Assembly (NCBI GenBank): GCA_020847395.1
Contig: JADLCD010000169.1
Location: 1-48,356, forward strand
From: Chitinophagaceae bacterium
Lineage (GTDB): Bacteria > Bacteroidota > Bacteroidia > Chitinophagales > Chitinophagaceae
Direction: 5' to 3'
Length of the DNA: 48,356 nucleotides
Shown: one piece after another, positions 24,929-33,381 of the stretch
Numbering within the stretch: position 1 is the stretch's first letter
How the letters are laid out: each line of letters begins with the position of its first letter
Translations under genes and position numbers: made by a program
Notes under the pieces: model-generated
The model's input: the letters and a program-made list of their open reading frames with translations, nothing else
The model's database searches: none
Told to the model about the DNA's origin: nothing

Positions 24929-25768
24929 TTATTTTTTTGTTAGATAAAGATCAGTATGGGATGGAATAGCACAAAGCTGCGCGATACCTGAATGTTTCAG
25001 CTCTGTTATCACATCTACATTGGTGGCCTGGTAAACTTTGAACCTGGAAAAAAGAAATTCAGTAAACTCCTGAGCATTATCATAAATAGAAGGACTGTAC
25101 TCGATAATCAACTGCAAATCCGGGTTTTTTTTAAGCGTCTGTGTCATTCCCTTAAAAACTAATGGCTCTACTCCTTCCACATCTATTTTCATTACATCCA
25201 CTCTTTGAATATTTTTCTCCTCCAATAGTTCATCAATTGATATAGTAGATACAGGCACCTGGGTTCTGCCTGCAATAAGTTCATTTGGTTTTATTGTTCC
25301 GCCTCCAAGCTCGTGATCAGTTATCGTCATTATAGCTTCCCCCTTTTTATCTGAGATCGCGGATTGAACTAAATCGAATTTGTTTCCATTCACCAATCGC
25401 GTCAGCTTTAAGAATTCCGCAATCCTGGGATTAGCTTCCACAGAAATTGTTTTACCCGAACTGCCGCTGAGCTCAGACATAAGAATGGAAAAATATCCGA
25501 AGTTTGCTCCTATATCTAAACATACATCGCCGGGCTTAATAATATTTGCGAATAATAGTGTTAACCAGGATTCCCAATAACCATCCATTATTAAATGCGG
25601 TGCAATGCCTGAATCTGTAGCATCCACATACATCTTTTGCCTTCCAAGAACCCTGCAAAGAATGGTATTGTTTCCTACGTATTCATGATCCACCTGGGAT
25701 GAGCATGCTCTTTCAAAATCACTGCGTGTAAGATTTTTTATTTCGGATAAACCAGAAAATGTTGTCAT
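24929..25768 (-). CDS. FkbM family SAM-dependent methyltransferase (copy 2)
   Basis: A 279-residue paralogue of the next gene, alignable end to end: same N-terminal extension (CRVLGRQKMYVDATDSG, HLIMDGYWESW), SAM motif DIGANFGYFS (about 80-89), VEANP, and KIDVEGVEPLVFKGM (about 193-207). It is separated from the upstream GT4 gene by only 7 nt, so the two are almost certainly cotranscribed and may be translationally coupled. The shared architecture and adjacency point to a tandem duplication followed by divergence. The acceptor is probably a hydroxyl on the glycan made by the neighbouring glycosyltransferases. Confidence 0.9.
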   Translation of the reverse strand: MTTFSGLSEIKNLTRSDFERACSSQVDHEYVGNNTILCRVLGRQKMYVDATDSGIAPHLIMDGYWESWLTLLFANIIKPGDVCLDIGANFGYFSILMSELSGSSGKTISVEANPRIAEFLKLTRLVNGNKFDLVQSAISDKKGEAIMTITDHELGGGTIKPNELIAGRTQVPVSTISIDELLEEKNIQRVDVMKIDVEGVEPLVFKGMTQTLKKNPDLQLIIEYSPSIYDNAQEFTEFLFSRFKVYQATNVDVITELKHSGIAQLCAIPSHTDLYLTKK

Positions 25769-25775
25769 TATAACT

Positions 25776-26846
25776 TTATAAGAGTGATTGATATACTTTC
25801 AAATATTGCGCCGCACTTTTTTCCCAGTCAAATGTTTTGCCCCGGCTAATTACCTGGGCGGACATATTTTCATTACTAAAGCGTTGCATTCCCTGCTTAA
25901 AAACGCTTTGCATTGATTCTTCATTAAAGCCATTAAAATAAAATGCAGCATCACCACCTATTTCGGGCAGGGAAGTAAGATCAGAAAGGAATAGCGGTTT
26001 GCCGAAAAGCATCGCTTCTACAACCGGGGCGCCAAAACCTTCTGCGAGCGAAGGATGCATAAATGCCATACAGTTGCTTAAATACCACGCCTTATCATCT
26101 TCTGACACCGGGCCGGTAAGATGCAGTCGCTCCGATACACCCATTTCATCTGCCGTTTTGTGTATGGCCTTAATATAATCCGGCTCATCTAACCTGCCGG
26201 CTATTACCATTTCAATTTCGGGATTATGTTTTAAAAGAGGTAATAATACGTGGTAGTTTTTCTTGGCATTTACATACCCCATGCCAAATAAAAATGGCCG
26301 CTCAATTTTCCTGTCAGGTGATTTTGTTGTTGAATGAATATTTACACGATGTATGCCATTATGAATTACATATAATGGCTTATTGCCGGTATCACAATTT
26401 TTTAAAACATCCGATTTTGTAAATTCAGATATGCACACAATAGCGTCGCTTCTGTCAATCAACGATTGTGTATGTGCAAGGCTTTTCCTCTGCTCTTCTA
26501 AGGGTTTACCCTCATGGAGGGGATTAAGGTCATGTATCGTTAGCAATACTTTAACGTTTGGGTAACGCTTCTTATCCGGCACAACCCTTCCGGATTGAAA
26601 CGGTGCATGCCAAACCCTGCAACCCAGCATGAATGGTTTAAGGAATTTATGCCATGATTTTTCAACGATGGTATGAGAAGATTTAGCAAATGAAAATTTT
26701 TCTGCCCTCGGCACATACATTTTCATAGGCTCTTTACGTTCTCTTTCCAATTGTTGATTTACGCGTAACCCGATGTTGAGACAATAGTGATATAAACCGG
26801 AATTAGGATGATTCATCAGGTCGCAATCCAATATTATTGAAGCCAT
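25776..26846 (-). CDS. GT4-type glycosyltransferase (leads the FkbM operon)
   Basis: A 356-residue GT-B fold glycosyltransferase of the retaining family GT4 (glycosyl transferases group 1). The C-terminal donor domain has FGMGYVNAKKNYHVLLPLL (nucleotide-sugar region start), HPSLAEGFGAPVVEAM (the EX7E motif, E269 onward) and the downstream LPEIGG. The N-terminal acceptor domain opens with IILDCDLMNHPNSGLYHYCLNIG. It probably transfers a hexose from a nucleotide sugar in the cytoplasm onto a lipid-linked acceptor. It heads the operon with two FkbM methyltransferases and is divergent from a paralogous glycosyltransferase. The promoter (TTG-N19-TAATTTTG) is 66 nt upstream of the start. Confidence 0.92.
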   Translation of the reverse strand: MASIILDCDLMNHPNSGLYHYCLNIGLRVNQQLERERKEPMKMYVPRAEKFSFAKSSHTIVEKSWHKFLKPFMLGCRVWHAPFQSGRVVPDKKRYPNVKVLLTIHDLNPLHEGKPLEEQRKSLAHTQSLIDRSDAIVCISEFTKSDVLKNCDTGNKPLYVIHNGIHRVNIHSTTKSPDRKIERPFLFGMGYVNAKKNYHVLLPLLKHNPEIEMVIAGRLDEPDYIKAIHKTADEMGVSERLHLTGPVSEDDKAWYLSNCMAFMHPSLAEGFGAPVVEAMLFGKPLFLSDLTSLPEIGGDAAFYFNGFNEESMQSVFKQGMQRFSNENMSAQVISRGKTFDWEKSAAQYLKVYQSLL

Positions 26847-26911
26847 AGAGGTTTTGTTGCAAAATGATTGAAGAATACGAAGCTAATGGAAATTGTGAGA
26901 ACAAAATTATG

Positions 26912-26941
26912 CAATTTCAATATTTATGCAACGGTAATGCC
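26912..26941 (-). promoter_or_regulatory. Full Bacteroidota promoter for the GT4-FkbM operon
   Basis: On the minus strand TTG (26939-26941) is followed after exactly 19 nt by TAATTTTG (26912-26919), a match to the phylum consensus. The leader to the GT4 start is about 55-65 nt. The divergent gene at 27084 has no equally good box; TACAATTG at 27007-27014 is one base off. Confidence 0.75.
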
Positions 26942-27083
26942 TAACCTGGTGTCATGTATACATTGTTTAAAATAAAAATGAAAGCTTAGGTACGAATTTT
27001 GTTTAATACAATTGTTCTGCCTCCCATAATCCCCCCGGCTCCCGAGTCGCCTGCCATAACGAGAAATATTAACAATTCCTTTT

Positions 27084-28145
27084 ATGAAACAGATCATATT
27101 TGATTGTGAGAGGATGAAGTATGTGAATACAGGATTGTATCACTATTGCTTAAGTCTTGGAAGAAGTATTGAAAAAAAGTCTCGTGATACAAATCACGAG
27201 GAGATAACTTTTTTTTCTCCCCCCGCCATACAGCATTATCTGGGATTTGAGCATGCGCATATAAACCAGCATTCGCTGCAAAAATTTATTATGCCTTCAT
27301 TGCGGGGATTTGATGTGTGGCATGCAACATACCAGGGCTCTCATTACCTGCCCGAGCGTAATAAAAAAATTAAGGTTATATTAACAATTCATGATCTTAA
27401 TTTTTTACACGAAGAAAAAACAGAAGCAAAACGTGCAAAGCATCTCAGGCATTTACAAAAAAATATCGACCGCAGCGATGCTATTGTTTGCATATCTGAT
27501 TTTTGCAGGAAAGATGTATTAACATATACTGATACAGGCAATAAGCCGGTACATGTAATATATAATGGCAAAAATAATCTTGCAGAGCCCGCGCTGTCTG
27601 ATCAGTCATATAAGCCTGCCGGTAAATTTCTTTTTTCACTTGGCGTAATCTGCCGGAAAAAGAATTTCCATGTGCTGCTGCCTTTGCTCAAGCATTATCG
27701 CGATATGGAATTACTCATTGCAGGCAGGCAGGATGATTCGCATTACCTGCATTATTTAAGATCACTTGCCCGGAAGTTAAAAGTTGATGAAAATTTGCGG
27801 TTACTTGGAAATATTAACGAACACGAAAAATCATGGTATTACCGCAATTGCTTTGCATTTGCATTACCATCTATAGCAGAAGGATTCGGGTTGCCTGTGG
27901 CAGAAGCTATGTCTGTTGGCAAACCTGTTTTTCTTTCTGATAAAACAGCATTACCGGAAATTGGCAGCAATCTTGCTTTCTATTTCCGCGATTTTTCAGA
28001 ATCTCATATACAGCAGGTTTTTAACAGAGGCATGCAGGCATATGAAGAAAATAAAATGCGGCAGGCAATTCTGCAGCACAGTGAAACTTTTTGTTGGGAT
28101 AAGGCGGCGGCAGAATACTTAAATGTATACCGCTCGCTTTATTAA
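27084..28145 (+). CDS. GT4-type glycosyltransferase (leads the exporter operon)
   Basis: A 353-residue paralogue of the divergent glycosyltransferase, matching it along its full length (opening IIFDCERMKYVNTGLYHYCLSLG; donor-domain motifs LGVICRKKNFHVLLPLLKH and LPSIAEGFGLPVAEAM with the EX7E motif from about 266; LPEIGSN). It should use a similar nucleotide sugar but perhaps a different acceptor or linkage. Fifteen nt separate it from the ABC exporter, so the two form one operon. The mirrored arrangement suggests an inverted duplication of an ancestral glycosyltransferase gene around a shared control region. Confidence 0.92.
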   Translation: MKQIIFDCERMKYVNTGLYHYCLSLGRSIEKKSRDTNHEEITFFSPPAIQHYLGFEHAHINQHSLQKFIMPSLRGFDVWHATYQGSHYLPERNKKIKVILTIHDLNFLHEEKTEAKRAKHLRHLQKNIDRSDAIVCISDFCRKDVLTYTDTGNKPVHVIYNGKNNLAEPALSDQSYKPAGKFLFSLGVICRKKNFHVLLPLLKHYRDMELLIAGRQDDSHYLHYLRSLARKLKVDENLRLLGNINEHEKSWYYRNCFAFALPSIAEGFGLPVAEAMSVGKPVFLSDKTALPEIGSNLAFYFRDFSESHIQQVFNRGMQAYEENKMRQAILQHSETFCWDKAAAEYLNVYRSLY

Positions 28146-28160
28146 TTATTTAAATCAGAG

Positions 28161-29996
28161 ATGAAGACTTATAGAAGACTTTTTGCGTACGCCCGGCCCT
28201 TAGGAAAATTTATTATCCCGTTCTCCATATTTACCCTTGCGGCCGCATTTTTCAGCGTATTTCAATTTGCGCTGATCATTCCTTTGCTTAACTTTTTATT
28301 TAACCCTGTTGATATTGCCGATGCAGCAAAGTATGCAACGGCTCCTGAGTTTTCGCTTTCCGCAGGTTTTTTTAAAGATTACTTTTATTACCTCATTTAC
28401 GATTTTAAGCTGCATAATCCTGCACACGCGCTGTACTTTTTAGCGGCAACAATTGTATTTTCTGTTGTACTAACCAATGTTTGCCGGTATATGGCACAAC
28501 GTTGTCTTATTAATACACGCACCCTCTTGGTAAAAAGACTAAGAGAAGCCCTATTCGAAAAAGTTAACCGCCTGCATTTAGGCTATTTCACTAAAGAGCA
28601 CAAAGGCGATTTGATCTCGAGGCTTAATACAGATGTGTATGGCGTTGAAGGCGCCGCTTCCAGCTCACTGGAAGTTTTGTTTAAAGAGCCGTCTTTGCTG
28701 ATAGGCTATTTTATAGGGTTATTTGCGATATCTGCCAGGCTTACCATCTTCACTTTAATTATCATTCCTATTTCTGCGTTTGCCATTGCAGCCATCACAA
28801 AAAAATTAAAAAAGGAAGCAAAAGATGTACAGGCTTCTGCAGGAAGGCTGCTTACTATTATTGATGAAACCCTGATGGGCATGCGCATAATACGCTCATT
28901 CAATGCTACTGATTTTATCATTAAAAGATTTGCACAGGAAAATGATTTTTATCGCAAAGCAAGCCTTGCAAGTTTCAGGAAAAGAGAACTTGCTCCTTCA
29001 TTTTCTGAGGCTGCGGGCGTAATCGTGGTAGCTTGTATTTTGGTATATGGCGGGGGATTGGTATTATCAGCCAACAGCGGGCTTGAAGCAAGTTCGTTCA
29101 TAGCGTTCATAGCCATTTTCTCCCAGGTCATCCGCCCCGCAAAAGCAATTGTGGTAGCACTATCCAATATACAGTTAGGACAGGCTTCCGGCGAGCGCAT
29201 TCTGGAAATATTGGATAAGCCTGTAGAAATTGCTGATAAGCCCGGCGCGGTTGATCTGAAAAAATTCAGGAACACAATAGAATTGCGAAATATTTCTTTT
29301 GGTTATACGGAAAAACAGGTATTAAGAAATATTGACCTTGTAATAGAAAAAGGAAAGACTATTGCGCTTGTTGGGCCCTCGGGAGTTGGCAAATCAACTA
29401 TTGCTGATTTAATACCGAGATTTTATGACGTAACAGAAGGGGAGGTATTGATTGACGGCATGAATGTGAAAGATTATAAGATGGAATCTTTACGCAGCCA
29501 CATGAGCTTTGTAACCCAGGAGATCATTCTGTTTAATGATACCATATTTAATAATATAGCGCTTGGTATGCCCGGCGCAAGTATGGAGGATGTGATACAT
29601 GCCGCGAAAGTGGCCAACGCCCATGATTTTATTATGGAAACAGAAGATGGTTATAATACTGTTATCGGGGACAGGGGAATACGTTTATCGGGAGGACAGC
29701 GCCAGCGATTAAGTATTGCAAGAGCAGTTTTCAAAAATCCATCTATACTTATTCTCGATGAAGCCACGTCTGCTTTAGATACAGAATCTGAAAGACTTGT
29801 ACAGGATGCCCTTAATAACCTGATGAAAGGAAGAACCACCCTTGTTATTGCTCACCGGTTAAGCACTATTATAGAGGCGGATGAAATCATCATCCTGCAG
29901 GACGGGCAAATAGTTGAAAGAGGTAATCACTACGATCTGATTGAAATTGAAGAAAGTGTTTACAGGAGATTAACGCAATTACAAAAAATCGCTTAA
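28161..29996 (+). CDS. MsbA-type ABC exporter (lipid/glycolipid flippase)
   Basis: A 611-residue half-transporter with about six membrane helices in the first 330 residues and an ATPase domain behind them. Motifs are canonical: Walker A GPSGVGKS (about 405-412), LSGGQRQR (about 509), Walker B ILILDEATSALD (Asp near 532) and the H-loop AHRLST (about 564). It is a full-strength homodimer type, unlike the exporter at 2377. Because it is cotranscribed with a glycosyltransferase and lies next to methyltransferase and glycosyltransferase genes, the cargo is most likely the finished glycolipid. A terminator follows 26 nt after the stop. Confidence 0.92.
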   Translation: MKTYRRLFAYARPLGKFIIPFSIFTLAAAFFSVFQFALIIPLLNFLFNPVDIADAAKYATAPEFSLSAGFFKDYFYYLIYDFKLHNPAHALYFLAATIVFSVVLTNVCRYMAQRCLINTRTLLVKRLREALFEKVNRLHLGYFTKEHKGDLISRLNTDVYGVEGAASSSLEVLFKEPSLLIGYFIGLFAISARLTIFTLIIIPISAFAIAAITKKLKKEAKDVQASAGRLLTIIDETLMGMRIIRSFNATDFIIKRFAQENDFYRKASLASFRKRELAPSFSEAAGVIVVACILVYGGGLVLSANSGLEASSFIAFIAIFSQVIRPAKAIVVALSNIQLGQASGERILEILDKPVEIADKPGAVDLKKFRNTIELRNISFGYTEKQVLRNIDLVIEKGKTIALVGPSGVGKSTIADLIPRFYDVTEGEVLIDGMNVKDYKMESLRSHMSFVTQEIILFNDTIFNNIALGMPGASMEDVIHAAKVANAHDFIMETEDGYNTVIGDRGIRLSGGQRQRLSIARAVFKNPSILILDEATSALDTESERLVQDALNNLMKGRTTLVIAHRLSTIIEADEIIILQDGQIVERGNHYDLIEIEESVYRRLTQLQKIA

Positions 29997-30021
29997 GCAT
30001 AACCGAAAGTTATACTATTTA

Positions 30022-30048
30022 ATATCCGCCTTGTGCGGATATTTTTTT
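30022..30048 (+). terminator. Intrinsic terminator after the GT4-exporter operon
   Basis: ATATCCGC and GCGGATAT form an 8-bp perfect stem with loop CTTGT, followed by a run of seven Ts. Confidence 0.9.
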
Positions 30049-30176
30049 ACTTCACGTGGAAATTAATCCTCAGATTCTTTATTTGCGTTATCTAATCTTC
30101 CTCAATTTTTCATGGTATATTTAATGATGTATTATTAAATGCCATAATGATATTTATTCACCTTAACAGAATATGT

Positions 30177-31064
30177 ATGAAATCCATTCAGTTTAATGAT
30201 AAAAAAACGGGAGAAGAAATAAGCATTGCTTATTCAGATTACGGTAAAGGGCAGCCGGTAATTCTTATACACGGTTGGCCAAGCAGTAAAGAAATGTGGG
30301 AATACCAGGTAAACGATCTTGTTGAAGGTGGTTACCGGGTAATTAAATATGACCGCAGGGGATTTGGAAAAAGCAGTAAACCATGGAGCGGATACGACTA
30401 TGATACCCTGGCAGACGACCTGCACGAAGTGATCACGCAATTGAACCTGCAGAACACGGTGCTTGTTGGCTTTTCTATGGGGGGCGGTGAAGTGGTTAAA
30501 TATATTGCCAGGTATGGACAGGACAGGATTGCGCAGATTGCATTGATCAGTTCTATTATTCCATTTATGCTTAAAACAGTTAATAATCCTGACGGCGTTG
30601 ATGAAGAAATTTTTGATGATATGATTAATGGTATACGAAACGACAGGATAGGATTTATTGATGAATTTGGTAAACAATTTTTTGGCGTAGGATTTCTCAG
30701 CAAGCCAATAAGCACTCCCTTACTCAACCATTATCTTCAACTGGCTTCTGTAGCTACCCAGCAGTCAACTGTTGAGTGTATAAAGAGTTTTTCCCGTACA
30801 GATTTCAGGAATGATGTTAACAGCATTACTATTCCTGCATTGATTGTGCATGGCGATAATGATAAAATAGTTCCTTTTGAAACAAGCAGTAAACGGGCAG
30901 CGGCTATGTTACCACATGCAGATCTTGCAATATATGAGGGTGCGCCTCACGGGTTGTTTTATACCCACCGGGAAAGGCTAAACGCTGATTTGCTTAATTT
31001 TCTCGCTGGTAAAAATCATATTGAGCCGCAACCGGAAGACGAGATTATGACTACACCTTTTTAA
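30177..31064 (+). CDS. Alpha/beta hydrolase (non-heme haloperoxidase/esterase type)
   Basis: A 295-residue alpha/beta hydrolase. The catalytic triad is visible: Ser100 in VGFSMGGGE, Asp in HGDNDKIVP (near 227) and His in GAPHGL (near 256). The oxyanion segment LIHGWPSS and the YDRRGFGKS strand mark the family branch containing cofactor-free haloperoxidases and arylesterases. It is cytoplasmic, with no signal peptide. The start at 30177 (MKSIQF) is preferred; an ATG at 30147 would add ten residues and is less family-like. Substrate unknown. Its own terminator follows, so it appears monocistronic. Confidence 0.88.
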   Translation: MKSIQFNDKKTGEEISIAYSDYGKGQPVILIHGWPSSKEMWEYQVNDLVEGGYRVIKYDRRGFGKSSKPWSGYDYDTLADDLHEVITQLNLQNTVLVGFSMGGGEVVKYIARYGQDRIAQIALISSIIPFMLKTVNNPDGVDEEIFDDMINGIRNDRIGFIDEFGKQFFGVGFLSKPISTPLLNHYLQLASVATQQSTVECIKSFSRTDFRNDVNSITIPALIVHGDNDKIVPFETSSKRAAAMLPHADLAIYEGAPHGLFYTHRERLNADLLNFLAGKNHIEPQPEDEIMTTPF

Positions 31065-31088
31065 AACATGCATCTTATAAATATTGTT

Positions 31089-31118
31089 AAAAGCTCATTA
31101 TAACAATGAGCTTTTATT
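31089..31118 (+). terminator. Intrinsic terminator after the alpha/beta hydrolase
   Basis: AAAAGCTCATT and AATGAGCTTTT form a perfect 11-bp stem with a 5-nt loop; the second arm ends in a T-run. Confidence 0.85.
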
Positions 31119-31171
31119 ATATTATAAATTCTGTATTTGCCTATTAAGTACCTTGTAATAAAGATTGATGT

Positions 31172-32074
31172 ATGACTAATTATACTCCTGCTAAAATACT
31201 GCTTGCTATATTTTTTTTAATGCAGAAAGTATATGCACAGCAATCGATGGACTCACTTATTGATCCTACTGCCGGGTTAATTAAAATTTCTGATCAATTC
31301 ATTTTTACAGAAGGCCCCGCAGTTAATAACCAGGGTGATATTTACTTTACAGATCAGCCAAATGATAAAATCTGGAAATACGATATAAACGGAAACCTGT
31401 CTTTATTTATGGATAAAACCGGCAGATCAAACGGCTTATATTTCGACAAAAAAGGAAATATCATTTCCTGCGCTGATGAAAAAAATGAATTATGGTCTAT
31501 ATCTCCAGACAAAAAAATAGCAGTATTGCTCAGCAACTTTGAAGGGGAGAAGTTAAATGGTCCGAATGATTTGTGGATAGATAAAAAAGGAGGAATATAT
31601 TTTACAGATCCATATTACCAGCGTGATTACTGGACAAGAAAAAAACCGGAAATAGATGGCAGGAAATTGTATTATTTACCGGCAGGGAAAAAAGTTCCCA
31701 TCATTGTTGATGATAGATTTGTTCAGCCAAATGGAATTGTGGGTACGCCGGATGGGAAATATTTATATGTAGCAGATATTGGCGATAGCAAAACTTATAA
31801 ATATGTTATCAATAAAAATGGCACACTTTCTGAACGAAATATATTTGCGCCTGAAGGTTCTGACGGAATGACGCTGGATAAAAAAGGCAATCTTTATATA
31901 ACAGGCAAAGGGGTAACAGTATACAATGCTGGCGGTTTAAGAATAGGTAATATTCCTGTTCCTTCTAATTGGGTTGGCAATATTTGTTTTGGTGGAAAAG
32001 ACAGAAAGACATTATTTATTACCGCGTCTGAGTCAGTATATATATTAAAAATGAAGGTAGCGGGTGTTGAATAA
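31172..32074 (+). CDS. SMP-30/gluconolactonase/LRE family protein, secreted
   Basis: A 300-residue six-bladed beta-propeller with a signal peptide (about 1-23, ending VYAQ). Family motifs are present in order: FTEGPAVNNQGDIYFTD (metal-ligand Glu), GRSNGLYFDKKGNII, LNGPNDLWIDKKGGIYFTDP (Asn ligand), VQPNGIVGTPDGKYLYVAD (second Asn) and GSDGMTLDKKGNLYITG (Asp). Such enzymes hydrolyse sugar lactones with a bound Ca2+ or Zn2+. Periplasmic placement fits sugar-acid metabolism together with dehydrogenases such as the GMC enzyme at 270, although the two genes are far apart. Confidence 0.9.
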   Translation: MTNYTPAKILLAIFFLMQKVYAQQSMDSLIDPTAGLIKISDQFIFTEGPAVNNQGDIYFTDQPNDKIWKYDINGNLSLFMDKTGRSNGLYFDKKGNIISCADEKNELWSISPDKKIAVLLSNFEGEKLNGPNDLWIDKKGGIYFTDPYYQRDYWTRKKPEIDGRKLYYLPAGKKVPIIVDDRFVQPNGIVGTPDGKYLYVADIGDSKTYKYVINKNGTLSERNIFAPEGSDGMTLDKKGNLYITGKGVTVYNAGGLRIGNIPVPSNWVGNICFGGKDRKTLFITASESVYILKMKVAGVE

Positions 32075-32113
32075 TTGTAAAATTAAATTTTCTTTAAGTG
32101 ATAAGTAACGGTA

Positions 32114-32133
32114 TTGCATAAACGGTTATGCAA
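32114..32133. promoter_or_regulatory. Palindrome TTGCATAA-ACGG-TTATGCAA upstream of a small ORF
   Basis: A perfect 8+4+8 palindrome ending 7 nt before a TAATTTAG sequence (32141-32148) that is one base off the -7 consensus. It therefore covers the -33 region and is a good operator candidate for a dimeric regulator; the regulator is unknown. Confidence 0.55.
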
Positions 32134-32152
32134 TTTCATTTAATTTAGCAGT

Positions 32153-32398
32153 ATGAATAATATTAGTGTGCTTACAGATTTTGAAGCAGTTACCAATACA
32201 AGTAATTTCAGATCCATTGAATCGCCGGCAGGGCTTGAAGACTACAATTTTTATATTTCAGGAAGTTTCATTTTTGTTTCAAATCAGCGAAATCGTACCA
32301 TCAGGTTTAGCCTGGCAAACCTGGCATCAAAAGATATAACACCTGTTATAATAAATGAATGGATAGAGCGTATTCAAAAATTATATCCTGCCTTTTAA
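32153..32398 (+). CDS. Small hypothetical protein
   Basis: An 81-residue protein I do not recognise. It is soluble, with no signal peptide or membrane segment; the middle is beta-rich (YNFYISGSFIFVSNQ, RTIRFSL) and the C-terminus looks helical (VIINEWIERIQKLYPAF). A plausible promoter with an overlapping palindrome lies right before the ATG (-7-like box ends 4 nt upstream), and this supports a real gene. It stands between the SMP-30 lactonase and the ATE-like gene with gaps on both sides. Confidence 0.55.
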   Translation: MNNISVLTDFEAVTNTSNFRSIESPAGLEDYNFYISGSFIFVSNQRNRTIRFSLANLASKDITPVIINEWIERIQKLYPAF

Positions 32399-32617
32399 GT
32401 TTAAGCCATTTTTAATAGCGGCATTAAAATACAGGTATTGCCTGATATAAAAATAGTATTCCGGATTTTCGCGTATAGGGCTTTCCGACAGTTAGCAACG
32501 CAGACATCTACACTTACTGTTTCTGGTACATTGCAGCGTTTCATACACTGGGAAATCAGGCATGGTGCGAAAATTTGAGATATTCGTGATGTAAAATCTT
32601 CATTTTATACTATTTTT
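32399..32617. other. Intergenic stretch before the ATE-like gene
   Basis: About 220 bp with no supported gene, clear hairpin or RNA. The promoter box of the next gene follows at 32618. Confidence 0.4.
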
Positions 32618-32625
32618 TATATTTG
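32618..32625 (+). promoter_or_regulatory. -7 promoter box TATATTTG
   Basis: An exact match to TAnnTTTG, 38 nt before the ATE-like start codon; no -33 TTG at the expected spacing. Confidence 0.55.
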
Positions 32626-32663
32626 AATATAAATATCGCATTACAAAATTGTAAATTCCGTAA

Positions 32664-33371
32664 ATGGAATTTCCGGCATACCACAACTCTAAAAAACTCA
32701 ATAGCACCCAGCTCGACACATTTCTGTCTCAGGGATGGTATCGTATGCATCAAAGCGTGTTTACAACCAAATACATTATCCTTAACGATAGTACCTATAA
32801 TGTATTTTGGTTGAGATATAATCTTCCAGGCTTTAACATCAACAAAAAACTACAAAAATTAATTATCCAAAACAGGCATTTCCATATTTCAATAAAACCG
32901 ATGGTTATTACTACAGAACTGGAAACACTATACAAGATTTACAGATCGAGTATAAAATTTGATCATGCAGAATCAGTTAAATACTGGTTATATGGAGAAG
33001 AAGCAGAAAAAGAAAATGCCTTTGAAACAAATATTATTGAGATTAGAGATGGAAGTAAATTAATTGCAGCAGGCATTTTTGATAATGGTTATAACAGCAT
33101 TGCCGGTATCATGAATTTCTATGATCCGGCATATAAAAAATTCAGCCTGGGAAAGTACCTTATTCTTTTAAAAATAAAATATGCCATTGAAAAAGGTATG
33201 CATTGGTATTACCCCGGTTATATTGTATATGGTTATCCTTCTTTTGATTATAAACTTTTTGTAGGGGAAGAAAATATAGAAATATATATCCCCGAAATTA
33301 ATAGCTGGTATAAGTATAAAAAACAACTTTTGGAAACCATAGAAGTAAGCCGGCAACATAACGAACTATAA
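32664..33371 (+). CDS. ATE1/Bpt-like aminoacyl-tRNA-protein transferase fold protein
   Basis: A 235-residue protein resembling bacterial leucyl/arginyl-tRNA-protein transferases (Bpt/ATE). The C-terminal half follows the ATE-C pattern: SKLIAAGIFDNG, then IMNFYDPAYKKFSLGKYLIL (in known members FYDP...SLG.Y..L), and HWYYPGYIVYGYPSFDYK (in known members YLGYWI.GC..M.YK). The N-terminal part has the GWYRMHQSVFTT segment (in known members GW.R.G...F.P) and an RHF near the usual RN/RR stretch, but lacks the cysteine cluster CxxC of classical ATE proteins. It probably keeps the GNAT-type transferase fold, though N-end-rule activity is uncertain. Confidence 0.7.
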   Translation: MEFPAYHNSKKLNSTQLDTFLSQGWYRMHQSVFTTKYIILNDSTYNVFWLRYNLPGFNINKKLQKLIIQNRHFHISIKPMVITTELETLYKIYRSSIKFDHAESVKYWLYGEEAEKENAFETNIIEIRDGSKLIAAGIFDNGYNSIAGIMNFYDPAYKKFSLGKYLILLKIKYAIEKGMHWYYPGYIVYGYPSFDYKLFVGEENIEIYIPEINSWYKYKKQLLETIEVSRQHNEL

Positions 33372-33381
33372 AAGTGCAACA

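Noticed and set aside
24041-29996. The GT4/FkbM cluster as a mobile glycan island
   Set aside because: No integrase, IS, tRNA or composition break is visible around it.
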